NCBI RefSeq assembly: GCF_041206865.1
Contig: NZ_JBGEDP010000002.1
Coordinates: 1-64,000 of the forward strand
From: Mycobacterium sp. HUMS_12744610
Lineage (GTDB): Bacteria; Actinomycetota; Actinomycetes; Mycobacteriales; Mycobacteriaceae
Length of the DNA: 64,000 nt
Direction: 5' to 3'
The translations under genes were made by a program, and so were the position numbers. Below the pieces are notes generated by a model. It was given only the letters and a program-made list of their open reading frames with translations, made no database searches and was not told the DNA's origin. Positions 33,686-41,776 of this stretch are shown in pieces (position 1 is the first letter of the stretch; every line of letters begins with the position of its first letter).

Positions 33686-34390
33686 ATGCTCCCGCTTCTG
33701 GTGACTGCCGCGACGCCGCACGGGGTGGCTACGTCGCGGCCGTGGGGTGTACCGCTGGACGCGTTGCTGTCGTCGGTGCTGTGGCATCGGCGCAAGTGGG
33801 AGGCTCGCGCCGCCGGTCATCATCTGGCCTATCACCCGGATCTTGAGCCTGACGCGATCGAGCTTCCCCTCGCCCGATGCTACGACCCCGACCACGACGC
33901 CTGGCACTGGATGGCTACGTTCGCTGATCTGCGGCCGGGTGGCGGCGAGCCTGATATTCGTTGGCGCACATCACGCACAGACCGCCGGCGGCTTCAGCAG
34001 CTCGCACCCGTCACCGGCAACGTCGTGTCGGACACATCGGGCCGCTATCTGCAGCGCACCGTTCCCGTGATCGCCCATCCCGTGGCCACATTGACGTGGC
34101 GTGCCGTCGGCGATCCTGACGGTATCCGCGAACTGCTCGCCGAATTGCCGTCGATAGGGAAGCATCGCGGCACCGGCGAAGGTGTGGTGGCTCGATGGAC
34201 GGTCACCGAAGCTCCGGACGTCGCGGCCTGGTCGGCCGGCCACGAGCATGAGCCCGGTGTCTTGGGCAGGACCGTCCCGCTCCGCTGTCTGAAACCCGGC
34301 ATGGTTACCGGCGAGGTTGGCATTGGTGCTATCCGTCCGCCCTACTTGCATCCGTTCAGCCGAACCGATGCGGCCCACCCGGCGCGGTAG
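33686..34390 (+). CDS. csf3: Csf3 (Cas5-like), type IV-B
   Basis: 234 residues with the RAMP features of Csf3: an N-terminal strand with Gly/Pro start (LLVTAATPHGVATSRPWGV), and the glycine-rich loop SIGKHRGTGEGVVARWTV near residue 155. It should cap the 5' end of the guide in the effector complex. Its own ATG is preserved although IS copy 2 ends 4 nt upstream. It is the last gene of the locus and converges with the gene at 34426. Confidence 0.8.
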   Translation: MLPLLVTAATPHGVATSRPWGVPLDALLSSVLWHRRKWEARAAGHHLAYHPDLEPDAIELPLARCYDPDHDAWHWMATFADLRPGGGEPDIRWRTSRTDRRRLQQLAPVTGNVVSDTSGRYLQRTVPVIAHPVATLTWRAVGDPDGIRELLAELPSIGKHRGTGEGVVARWTVTEAPDVAAWSAGHEHEPGVLGRTVPLRCLKPGMVTGEVGIGAIRPPYLHPFSRTDAAHPAR

Positions 34391-34425
34391 CCCCACGATC
34401 GCGAGCGTTCTGCTGCTGCTGCGTG

Positions 34426-35373
34426 TCAGTAGCCCCAGTCTGGTCCTGGCGGAAGACTTCCCTGGTAGATCACGTTGCCGTTGCCCCATCTGCGATCGAC
34501 GCCGATCGATCCGTCAGGGTTTTGCCACCAGAAGTTGACGTCGCGCTGGCCGCCTTCGCTCCACTTCTGGAAGTCCTGCGGCGACGGTGGACCTGAGAGC
34601 CACACTTTGACCTCGCCGACGTTGCCCGCCGGGTCGATGCTGGTCTCCATGATTTCGCCCGGCCCCGCCGAGATTTCCACTTTGGCATCCGGGGTCACTT
34701 TGTCGCCCTCGACCTGTACGAACCGTCCGTTCTCGACATACCAGGTGTGCAGCGCCGGCGTCGGGCCGCAGATCGTCACCGGGTCATTATCCTTCGACCC
34801 CAGGTAGCAGGCGTACGGCCGTACATCGTCGGGGTCCGGGGCGCCCTTGTCGCTGTCCGTCGGTGTCGGCGGAGGCTTGGGGTCGACATGCGCCACCGGT
34901 GCGGCAACATCTCCCGGCAGCTGCCGCTTTGCCACACGCACCGCCTCAGCGGATTGCGCATACTCGGCCGCCGCGTTCGACACAATCTGCCTCGACTCCG
35001 CGACACGGTGCTGCCCGGCCTGGGCCAGACCGATCATCCCTTCCGGTGTACCTCGCTGCGAGCCCAGGGCCGCGCGGTCCTGCGCCCAGCCCGCCTCCAC
35101 GGAGTTCAGTTGTTGCAGTGCCCGTGGCCCAACGGACTCGACACGCGCAACGGCGTTGTGTACCTGGGCTTTTGCGTCGTCTACCACGTTGCGTGTGCGA
35201 CCTAAATCGATCGATTGCTCGGCGGCGCGGTGTTGTGCGACCCCGGACCACCCTGTTGGCGGATCGGGTTGCGGCAAGGGCTGGTCAGGAGCCGGCGGTT
35301 GCGGGGGATTCCCAGTGCCGACCAGCGCCCGCGCCTCGCGCAGTTGCGCATCGACAAGTTCGGCGAACTCCAT
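34426..35373 (-). CDS. Hypothetical protein, helical N-terminus, ESX-substrate-like
   Basis: 315 residues. Residues 1-150 are helical with a Pro-rich insert (about residues 24-40), followed by a Pro linker (DPKPPPTPTDSDKG) and a 130-residue C-terminal beta-rich domain ending in a Trp/Gly segment (NFWWQNPDGSIGVDRRWG). The N-terminal part may belong to the DUF4226-type mycobacterial proteins; that is tentative. The ATG follows GGGAGGTGCG. It is the last gene of the long leftward run. Confidence 0.55.
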   Translation of the reverse strand: MEFAELVDAQLREARALVGTGNPPQPPAPDQPLPQPDPPTGWSGVAQHRAAEQSIDLGRTRNVVDDAKAQVHNAVARVESVGPRALQQLNSVEAGWAQDRAALGSQRGTPEGMIGLAQAGQHRVAESRQIVSNAAAEYAQSAEAVRVAKRQLPGDVAAPVAHVDPKPPPTPTDSDKGAPDPDDVRPYACYLGSKDNDPVTICGPTPALHTWYVENGRFVQVEGDKVTPDAKVEISAGPGEIMETSIDPAGNVGEVKVWLSGPPSPQDFQKWSEGGQRDVNFWWQNPDGSIGVDRRWGNGNVIYQGSLPPGPDWGY

Positions 35374-35401
35374 CGCACCTCCCAGTAGTCGCTGTGCCTG
35401 C

Positions 35402-35926
35402 TCAACGGAACTCGGAATAGTTCCAATGCCAGGATGCGCGCATCTGCGCCTTCAGAGATGCGTCTGGACCGACGACGAGATCCTCTGCGCTGTCGGGGTT
35501 TCGACGCCACGTTAAGTAGGCAGCAGCTCCGGCACACGCTAAGCCTGCCGCGACCCCGACGAGCGGCGATACGAGGATGGCGGCCGCCGCGACACCCATC
35601 ACCACCAGCGTGAGCCGTTCTTGGTTTCGTAACCGATGTGCGGGGTCACGAAGATCAGACGCGTAGGCCATGAGGCGCCATTGCTGTGCAAAAGCCCTTA
35701 GGTCGAACGTTGCATCGGGTTCGCGGTAAACGAAGGCCTCCCACGAGCTTTCACACCACCGCCGGTAGTCTTCGGCCGCGGCGATCGCGGGATCTCCCGG
35801 CATTGACCGCCGTCGCTGATGCGCGATGAAACTCTTAGCCAGCCGAGCGTCGCGCCTGAGACCCAAGGCGATCTCGTCGGCGCCGACTTCCGCCGTGTGT
35901 CGATTGGAGGCAGGCCCTTGCTGCAT
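35402..35926 (-). CDS. Two-helix membrane protein
   Basis: About 174 residues. A soluble Arg-rich N-terminal half is followed by two adjacent membrane segments at about residues 108-145 (LVVMGVAAAAILVSPLVGVA; LACAGAAAYLTW) and a short cytoplasmic tail. ATG 35926 is preferred over 35986. It is 29 bp upstream of the 34426 gene, probably the same transcript. Function is unknown. Confidence 0.5.
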   Translation of the reverse strand: MQQGPASNRHTAEVGADEIALGLRRDARLAKSFIAHQRRRSMPGDPAIAAAEDYRRWCESSWEAFVYREPDATFDLRAFAQQWRLMAYASDLRDPAHRLRNQERLTLVVMGVAAAAILVSPLVGVAAGLACAGAAAYLTWRRNPDSAEDLVVGPDASLKAQMRASWHWNYSEFR

Positions 35927-35998
35927 AGTCCGAGCGTGACATCGACCGGGACGGTCTTCCAGACCACTGCACCTGCCGGTGGTCACCGTTAGTGGCCG

Positions 35999-36361
35999 TT
36001 AGTGGCCGACACCGTCTTGCGTGCTGTACAAGATGTCGAGTGTTTCCTGACGTCTCAGCTCGTAACGCGCGGTAATGATCCCGGCCGCTTCTCGCCACGT
36101 CACTTCAACTGCACCAAGCGCGATCGCTTGCTTGCGCTTGGCGTCGGTGACGTCGTAGTGCCAGTTCTCGGCGGCCCGGCTTCCGGGTTTCGCCAGGGGC
36201 TTGCCCGCTCTGGTTGGGTCTTGAAACCACCGCCGTTGCAGTCCCAGCCGGGCGGCGAACCTATGGAGTTCGCCTGGGGTGTCGGCGAACAGGTGCGACC
36301 ATCGGGTGTCGTAGCGGCCGATGCGCGCGGGGATCCGCGCGTCGTCGACGTAGACGGTCAC
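35999..36361 (-). CDS. DUF4031 domain protein
   Basis: 120 residues starting at GTG 36361 overlapping the upstream stop. It begins VTVYVDDARIPARIGRYDTR and continues with WSHLFADTPGELHRFAARLG and NWHYDVTDAKRKQAIALGA, matching DUF4031 over its full length. These are small plasmid/phage-borne actinobacterial proteins of unknown function. The longer frame upstream is only a shadow of the neighbouring gene. Confidence 0.8.
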   Translation of the reverse strand: MTVYVDDARIPARIGRYDTRWSHLFADTPGELHRFAARLGLQRRWFQDPTRAGKPLAKPGSRAAENWHYDVTDAKRKQAIALGAVEVTWREAAGIITARYELRRQETLDILYSTQDGVGH

Positions 36362-37095
36362 TGGTCGCTCTGCCGGTCGTCGACGCCACCGCTGCGGTGA
36401 TGCCCGAGATGGGTGTCCCGTTTGTAGTGCGCTGCCAGTGTGGTGAGCACGGAGCACGGCGCTTCGACGAGGCACTCGGAGAGCAGGGTTCCTTCCCACT
36501 CTCCAGCCCACTGTCCAGCAGCCGGTGTGCAGGCCGGGCAGAAGATGCTTTGGGCGGGACAGGTGGTGGTGTCGTCGTGGGCGTTGTGGATCCCGACGTC
36601 CAGACATTCCTCACAGACGCTGACGGCCGGCAAGTGGCGGCTTGCAAGGGCGAGTAGTTGCGTCTGGTGTGTCGGCGCGAGCGGGTGTTGGGACCGCATC
36701 AGCGCTGGGTCGCCGACGATCGCGGTCAGCAGGTTCGGCCCGAGGTGTGGGTCGACTCCCGCCGCCCCGATGGCGGCGGCGTCGACGTCATCGGGGCGAG
36801 CGGCGCCGAGCTCGTCGGCGACGGTGCCACGGTGCAGCGCGAGGATCCAAAGGCAGTCGTGGCATGGGCGACCGTAGCGGTCGGCCGCTTCGCGGTCGTA
36901 TGGACCCCACACAGGGGTGAGACCTACGGTTCTCTCGCACAGCGCAACTGCGTGTACCACCCGGGGATCTGCTGAGAGATCGAGTGCGTGAGTTGCCGAG
37001 TCCCGGGCCACGACGTGGTGGCGGCCGTCGGTGTCGCTGATACCGAACAGCAGCTCGCCGGCGGGGAGGGGTACGGGTGCGGTGTCGGTGGTCAT
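36358..37095 (-). CDS. Cys-rich zinc-binding-like protein, paralogue 1
   Basis: 245 residues starting MTTDTAPVPLPAGEL one nt after the MazG-like stop. It has four Cys motifs: CHDCLWILALHRGT, CEECLD, CPACTPAAGQWAGEW and CLVEAPCSVLTTLAAHY. The protein at 41773 has the same four in the same order, so the Cys pairs are probably metal ligands. The domain is not recognised. It overlaps the DUF4031 gene downstream. Confidence 0.6.
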   Translation of the reverse strand: MTTDTAPVPLPAGELLFGISDTDGRHHVVARDSATHALDLSADPRVVHAVALCERTVGLTPVWGPYDREAADRYGRPCHDCLWILALHRGTVADELGAARPDDVDAAAIGAAGVDPHLGPNLLTAIVGDPALMRSQHPLAPTHQTQLLALASRHLPAVSVCEECLDVGIHNAHDDTTTCPAQSIFCPACTPAAGQWAGEWEGTLLSECLVEAPCSVLTTLAAHYKRDTHLGHHRSGGVDDRQSDQ

Positions 37096-37096
37096 G

Positions 37097-37519
37097 TCAG
37101 TGAATTCCGATCTCGTCTCGTGTTCGTTGTGATACGTCGGCCCACCGCGCGGCGATGATCGTCGACGGTGTGACGCCCAGTTGGTCGGCGGCGGCGAGTG
37201 CAGCCAGGAATACGTCACCGAGTTCGGCCAGGAGGTGCGCGGTGTCTGCTCGGCCTTCGGCGCGTTTGAGAAGAGCGCCAACCACTTCGCCGCCCTCTTC
37301 GCCCACCTTGGCTACGCGCTGCCAGTCAGATCTCTGCACGCCGAGGTGATCTAGGTGGACACCGACTGCTACGGCCAGCGAGTCCAATGCGTTGAATGGC
37401 TGATCTAAGGCGAGATGAGCGTGTGGTCTCACTGCCGGATCGACCAGGGATCCGTTGCCCGTCGCATTGTCGAAGCGGTGCTGGTGTTGGGCTGGGTTTC
37501 GATCTCTTGCGGAGGTCAT
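37097..37519 (-). CDS. MazG-like nucleotide pyrophosphohydrolase
   Basis: 140 residues with the MazG metal-binding pattern KVGEEGGEVVGALLK (EExxE) near residue 72 and ELGDVFLAALAAADQLG near residue 98. It likely hydrolyses NTPs or modified nucleotides to monophosphates. The first 20 residues are a His/Gln-rich leader that may not be translated. It begins in an ATGA overlap with the upstream gene. Confidence 0.75.
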   Translation of the reverse strand: MTSARDRNPAQHQHRFDNATGNGSLVDPAVRPHAHLALDQPFNALDSLAVAVGVHLDHLGVQRSDWQRVAKVGEEGGEVVGALLKRAEGRADTAHLLAELGDVFLAALAAADQLGVTPSTIIAARWADVSQRTRDEIGIH

Positions 37520-37830
37520 CGTTGTAGTCCAGTTTCGGCAGCGACAGGGTTGGCCTTGCCGGGCGCGGGTTCATGGTGGTGAGGTGATCGCTGCGTCGCT
37601 GGGAACCCGCCGCTGGCCGGGGACGAGCGGCCCGACATTGCTGAGGCATCGGCCAGGTACTCGCCGGCAACGCGCCGTTGCTCAGGTGTTACGTCGTGTG
37701 AAAGCAGCACCGTGGCAGCGAGATCCATCGCGGCGAGGGAGTATTGGCGGCGGCGGTGCGGGTCGGCGACACAGTCACGCGCTGTCTGAAGATCGCGGCG
37801 GGCGTCTTCAAGGGCGTCGGTTGTGGACAT
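37516..37830 (-). CDS. Small helical hypothetical protein
   Basis: 104 residues starting MSTTDALEDARRDLQTA, ATG 37830 after GGAG. A helical first half (RRRQYSLAAMDLAATVLLSH) and a disordered Pro/His tail. It overlaps the MazG-like gene by 4 nt. Not recognised. Confidence 0.5.
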   Translation of the reverse strand: MSTTDALEDARRDLQTARDCVADPHRRRQYSLAAMDLAATVLLSHDVTPEQRRVAGEYLADASAMSGRSSPASGGFPATQRSPHHHEPAPGKANPVAAETGLQR

Positions 37831-37889
37831 CTTGTCTCCGTTCACGTGTCGGTCGTGTGTTCGGCGCTGGCGGACCACCACCACCCGTG

Positions 37890-38807
37890 CTACGAGGCAC
37901 GAAGCGCACCGAGTGGCGCCGGCTCCTGCGCCGGGGACAGGCCGGTGCCAGGGGCCGCGGCAATGCCGTCGAGCGCTGCTTTCAGATCGCTGATCGCTTT
38001 CTCCGCCGCCGAGACGGGGTTGGCGTAGCCGAGGGTGATCCGCTGAGCTATGCGGTGCAGATCGCCCTGGGCGCGTACGAGAGCGGCGATCTCACGCAAC
38101 GCTGCAAGGCCGACGGTTCCTTCGCGTGGCGGTTTGTTCTCCGAGGTCCAGTCGATGCGTGCGCCCAACGCATGTTCGATCGCCTCGATGTGCTCCTGGA
38201 GCTCAGTGACATCGGGCAGCTGCGCTATCCGGTATGCGACGGTCTTGTCCGCCTCCTCGTTCGCCTTCAGCCGCGCCTTCACCAGCCCGGCCTCATAGCC
38301 GGCCTCCAGTTCCTCAGCGCGCAGAGTGTCGTACCGCGAGAACACCGACCGCACGACATCCCAGGAAGGCGCGTGATCCTTCTTTGCGGCCGCAGCGTGG
38401 TGAATGGTCATGCGGCTGGTCGATCGGCCCGGCGACATGAGGCCCCACCCGGGCGGCAGTTCCCCGTCGCGCACGATGGCAGGGTTGGGGACGACCAGCC
38501 AGAATTGGTGGCATTGGTCCGCCCAGGCGTCGGCCTTGCCAGTCTTGCGACTGCTGATCTCGGCGAGCCAGTCCGACCGGGACACCTTGACCTCATGGCC
38601 GATCAGGTGGCGGCCGCTGGCGCTGGTGAACCCGACGTAGATGGCGTCACACCGGCTCCCGGCGCCATACCCGCCGTTGAGGCCGACTTCTGAGACGAAT
38701 ACGCCGCCGGGCAGCCGCCTCGCCGGGTCAATGTAGTGGCGGCGCAGTCGATCCAGGAGTTCCGGCGCCGCAAGAGGCACGGGGCCTTCGGAACGGGTGG
38801 TCACCAC
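37890..38807 (-). CDS. MmcB/PD-(D/E)XK nuclease-like protein
   Basis: 305 residues. The N-terminal 150 residues carry a restriction-endonuclease-like core: RCDAIYVGF (Asp near residue 53) and GHEVKVSRSDWLAE (ExK near residue 71), with later QFWLVVPN. This pattern matches MmcB-type proteins common in actinobacterial phages and plasmids. The C-terminal half is helical with a coiled-coil feel. A DNA-repair or DNA-cutting role is inferred. It starts 3 nt after the exported-protein gene and leads into the small gene at 37516. Confidence 0.65.
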   Translation of the reverse strand: MVTTRSEGPVPLAAPELLDRLRRHYIDPARRLPGGVFVSEVGLNGGYGAGSRCDAIYVGFTSASGRHLIGHEVKVSRSDWLAEISSRKTGKADAWADQCHQFWLVVPNPAIVRDGELPPGWGLMSPGRSTSRMTIHHAAAAKKDHAPSWDVVRSVFSRYDTLRAEELEAGYEAGLVKARLKANEEADKTVAYRIAQLPDVTELQEHIEAIEHALGARIDWTSENKPPREGTVGLAALREIAALVRAQGDLHRIAQRITLGYANPVSAAEKAISDLKAALDGIAAAPGTGLSPAQEPAPLGALRAS

Positions 38808-38810
38808 AGG

Positions 38811-40946
38811 TCACTTTCCGTGCGGGTGCGGCGCCGCGTCACCGGGGTCCGCCCGGTGAGCCGGTGAAGTCGCTGCGGTGTCTCGGTGGGTTCTGGCAAC
38901 TGGGCTGGTGCGCGCTGACGCTGCCCCCTCCGCGGTGTCGGGCCGAGCATGTCTCGGCGTGCCCACAGCGCGCTGCGCGTGCGTGGTTTCCGGTCCGCGC
39001 CCGTCGCGGGGGCTGGCGGAGTCCTTGCGGGTGTCGGCGTCGTTGCGGCGAGGGTTAGTGGTCTTGTCCACCGCGTCAGTGTCGCCGCGGCTGGTGTCTG
39101 TGTTGCCGGAGGTCGTTCGCGTCACGGCGGGTGCGGTGGCCGCTGGTGTTGTCTTCGTGTCGGTGGTCTCCGCTGGTGTCGCCGTGACGGTCGGGTCGGT
39201 GGACTCGTGGGCCACCGTGGATTCGTTCGTCGCGCTCGGCTGCGGGTCGTCGCCGATCGTCGATCCGGTGGGCTCGGTGAGCGCAGTGGCTGCCGCCTTC
39301 TTCGACGTGGGAGACTTTCTGGCTGCGGGAGCCTCCGCGGCAGTGTCCTCCGCGTCTTCCACCTGGTCCGTGGCGTCCTTGGTGGCGCGCTCGGTCCCAG
39401 CGAGCGTCACGCTGTTGCGTTTCGGGGTGACCGCCGGGGTGGAGGTCGCCGCCGTCGCGGCTGCGTGTGGAGTCAGTTCTCCGGTGATGGTCGAGCCGAG
39501 GTCGAGTGCGCCAGCGACGGTCCTGAGCCCGATCTTCACCGCGGTCGCGGCGACGTTGATCGCCGCGTTGACACCTGCGGCGAGAACCTTGGGCATGCTG
39601 TAGACGAGCGCAGGCATGCCCACCGCGCGCAGGATGCCGCTGGTGGCGGTCGCGGCGTCGCTGATGAAGGTCGTGATCATGGCGGCGCCGGTGCCGGTGA
39701 GGTTGGCGCCGACCGTGAACGGCAGGGATGCGAAGCTGCCGGCAGTGCGGGCCACGGTTCCTACCGTGGTGATCCCGGCGCCGACCAGAGTGGTGAGTGC
39801 GGCGGTGTAGCTGGACGGTGACAGTGGCGCCGCCCCAATGGTGCTGATGGCATCTTGCACTGCGCCGTCGGTGGTGCCGTTCCCAAGCCAGGTGCTGACC
39901 ACCGAGGATGCTCCGTCGCTCAGCCGCGAGACCACGACGTCCGCTGCGTCGGTCACCGTGGTGGTCAGTCCGTTGACTCCCGCCACCGCGACGTTGATCG
40001 GCGCGGACACGATGCCCTGCACGGCGGTGAGGACACCACCGATCAGGGCATTACCCGGGAATACGTCTTTGGCGGCGTCGATGAGGTTATGCACACCATT
40101 GAGTGCGTTGGTGATCTGGGCAGTCACCGCAGTGACGAACGTGCCGCCCAGAGCGATCCCGTTGGTTGCCAGGTCGGCTGCCGCGGCGATGCTCTGGTTG
40201 AGGACACGGCCGGCGATCGACAGCGGACTGTTGAGCAAAGCGATGTACTTCGCAGCGTTGAGCGGGTCGTTGACAACGCCAGCGACTGCAGTCAGAGCGG
40301 TGGAAAGGGAGCCGGTCAAGGTTGACGTGAGCAGATCGGAGAGCTGCTCGGAAGTCAGCACGATAGTGCCGTCGGCGTCCTTTATCGCGGCCGCCAGCCG
40401 CGTCAGCCCGCCGCCAGATACGGTGTGCAGCGCCTTGAGGACGTCGTCGAGCACCGGGTTAGCAGTGGCGGTCGTCAGACCCTGCCACAGGGAATCGTTG
40501 AGCGAGACAGCAGTGGCTAGTGCGCTCTGCAGGGTCTGGCCGGGGGCTCCAGCCAGTGCGGTCACAGTCGCCGATGCGCCGTCGAGGCTGGTTTTGAGGT
40601 TCGACACCAGTGCGTCGATATCGCGTTGAGAGACCACCGAGGTCAGTTGGACTGTCGGGATGGACACGGTGGGGAGGGAAAGGTGTTGTGGGAGAGCGTG
40701 GCTCGCTTGTAGCGGTGTCAGCGCGATGACGCTTGCCGCCGTCAACACGACCGCGGATTTCAGTGGGGAGGCAGCGGCGAGTGCAGTGCCACCGCCGCGG
40801 TGATAGCCGCTGGGTCGGGCGGCGACGAGCTGCGGGTTAATGATCTGATGCACAGATACGGCGTTGCTGTTGCGGTGGGAATGCCTAGGCTTGGCGCCGT
40901 GTCGACGGGATCCGGAGCAATTGGCTTGGGCGGTTGTCGTGGCCAT
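38811..40946 (-). CDS. Large exported Ala/Thr/Val-rich protein
   Basis: About 711 residues from ATG 40946 (GAGAGGA 8 nt upstream); a frame from 41114 with an ATGA overlap is possible. After a 60-residue basic, Ser/His-rich lead comes a hydrophobic signal (SAVVLTAASVIALTPLQASHA) with an A-x-A-like site. Residues about 100-510 are low-Cys, Ala/Thr/Val/Leu-rich helices in repeating blocks (DIDALVSNLKTSLDG; INVAVAGVNGL). Residues about 520-711 are a disordered Thr/Asp/Lys/Pro tail. A cell-surface or secreted role is inferred from the signal. Confidence 0.6.
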   Translation of the reverse strand: MATTTAQANCSGSRRHGAKPRHSHRNSNAVSVHQIINPQLVAARPSGYHRGGGTALAAASPLKSAVVLTAASVIALTPLQASHALPQHLSLPTVSIPTVQLTSVVSQRDIDALVSNLKTSLDGASATVTALAGAPGQTLQSALATAVSLNDSLWQGLTTATANPVLDDVLKALHTVSGGGLTRLAAAIKDADGTIVLTSEQLSDLLTSTLTGSLSTALTAVAGVVNDPLNAAKYIALLNSPLSIAGRVLNQSIAAAADLATNGIALGGTFVTAVTAQITNALNGVHNLIDAAKDVFPGNALIGGVLTAVQGIVSAPINVAVAGVNGLTTTVTDAADVVVSRLSDGASSVVSTWLGNGTTDGAVQDAISTIGAAPLSPSSYTAALTTLVGAGITTVGTVARTAGSFASLPFTVGANLTGTGAAMITTFISDAATATSGILRAVGMPALVYSMPKVLAAGVNAAINVAATAVKIGLRTVAGALDLGSTITGELTPHAAATAATSTPAVTPKRNSVTLAGTERATKDATDQVEDAEDTAAEAPAARKSPTSKKAAATALTEPTGSTIGDDPQPSATNESTVAHESTDPTVTATPAETTDTKTTPAATAPAVTRTTSGNTDTSRGDTDAVDKTTNPRRNDADTRKDSASPRDGRGPETTHAQRAVGTPRHARPDTAEGAASARTSPVARTHRDTAATSPAHRADPGDAAPHPHGK

Positions 40947-41110
40947 CGGAATGGTCCTCTCAAGAGACGTGACTGCAGTGGGTCGAGATACGGATTCGTG
41001 TTGTGTTGGTGTGCAGTGGAGCCCGGCGCGACTTCCACCGTCAGATTGGTGTGACATCGGTGGCTCAAGGTGAACCTGGCGCAGTGAGCAGTGGCGCCCT
41101 TTGCCGACGG

Positions 41111-41776
41111 TCATACGCGCTGCCGACGATGCGATCGGGTCGTTTCGGCCGCGTAGTTCTCCAGAGCCGTCAGGTCTCCCGCGGCATCGTGTCCGTTGTG
41201 ACCGGTTGTTCGGCGTTGCACTGCCTGCTGATGCAGATCCTGAATGCTGACAATGTGGCGGTGACCGCGGACGTACCAGTCACACGGGCAGAAGCGGTCA
41301 CCGCCGTGTCGCTGGCAACCCGCGGTGTAGCGGCTCACGGCGGCTAGCAGCGACGGGTGGGCAGGTGTGGCCAGCGCCAGGCTTCCGGTGATGGCTGGGT
41401 GCCCGTTCCACGTCGCGGCGACATCCTCCCCCATGCCATCCAGGAGGTCCGCAAAGGCAGCTAGTTCACCAGGGGCCAAGGGGTTGCGCGGTGGCTGGTG
41501 CGGTTGACCGTAGTCGACGTGTGTCACGTCGACTACGACGATCGCGTGGCCGTTCCAACCGGATGGGATGAACCGCAGCGTGCGGTTGTCGACGGAGCCG
41601 ATTTGTTGTCCGTGGTGTTGTTGCAGCGCCATATCAGGCTGAGTTGTGTCGAACAGCCACCTCAATCCGATCAAAAGCATTGGCAGATGGGGCATCACAT
41701 CGACGTGCAGGCTGGTTTCGGACTCGGCGACCTCAGCGTGGGGTCCATCAGTGGGGAGCGTGGTCTCAGCTGTCAT
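41111..41776 (-). CDS. Hypothetical protein
   Basis: 221 residues starting MTAETTLPTDG in an ATGA overlap with the upstream Cys-rich gene. It has a late CPCDWYVRGHRHIVSI segment with two Cys and two His that could bind a metal, but no recognisable fold. It is part of the tightly packed leftward run. Confidence 0.55.
   Translation of the reverse strand: MTAETTLPTDGPHAEVAESETSLHVDVMPHLPMLLIGLRWLFDTTQPDMALQQHHGQQIGSVDNRTLRFIPSGWNGHAIVVVDVTHVDYGQPHQPPRNPLAPGELAAFADLLDGMGEDVAATWNGHPAITGSLALATPAHPSLLAAVSRYTAGCQRHGGDRFCPCDWYVRGHRHIVSIQDLHQQAVQRRTTGHNGHDAAGDLTALENYAAETTRSHRRQRV

Noticed and set aside
38878..40629. Long plus-strand frames opposite the exported-protein gene
   Set aside because: Antisense shadows of an Ala/Thr/Val-rich gene; no ribosome sites or domains, and the minus-strand frame has a signal peptide and good start.
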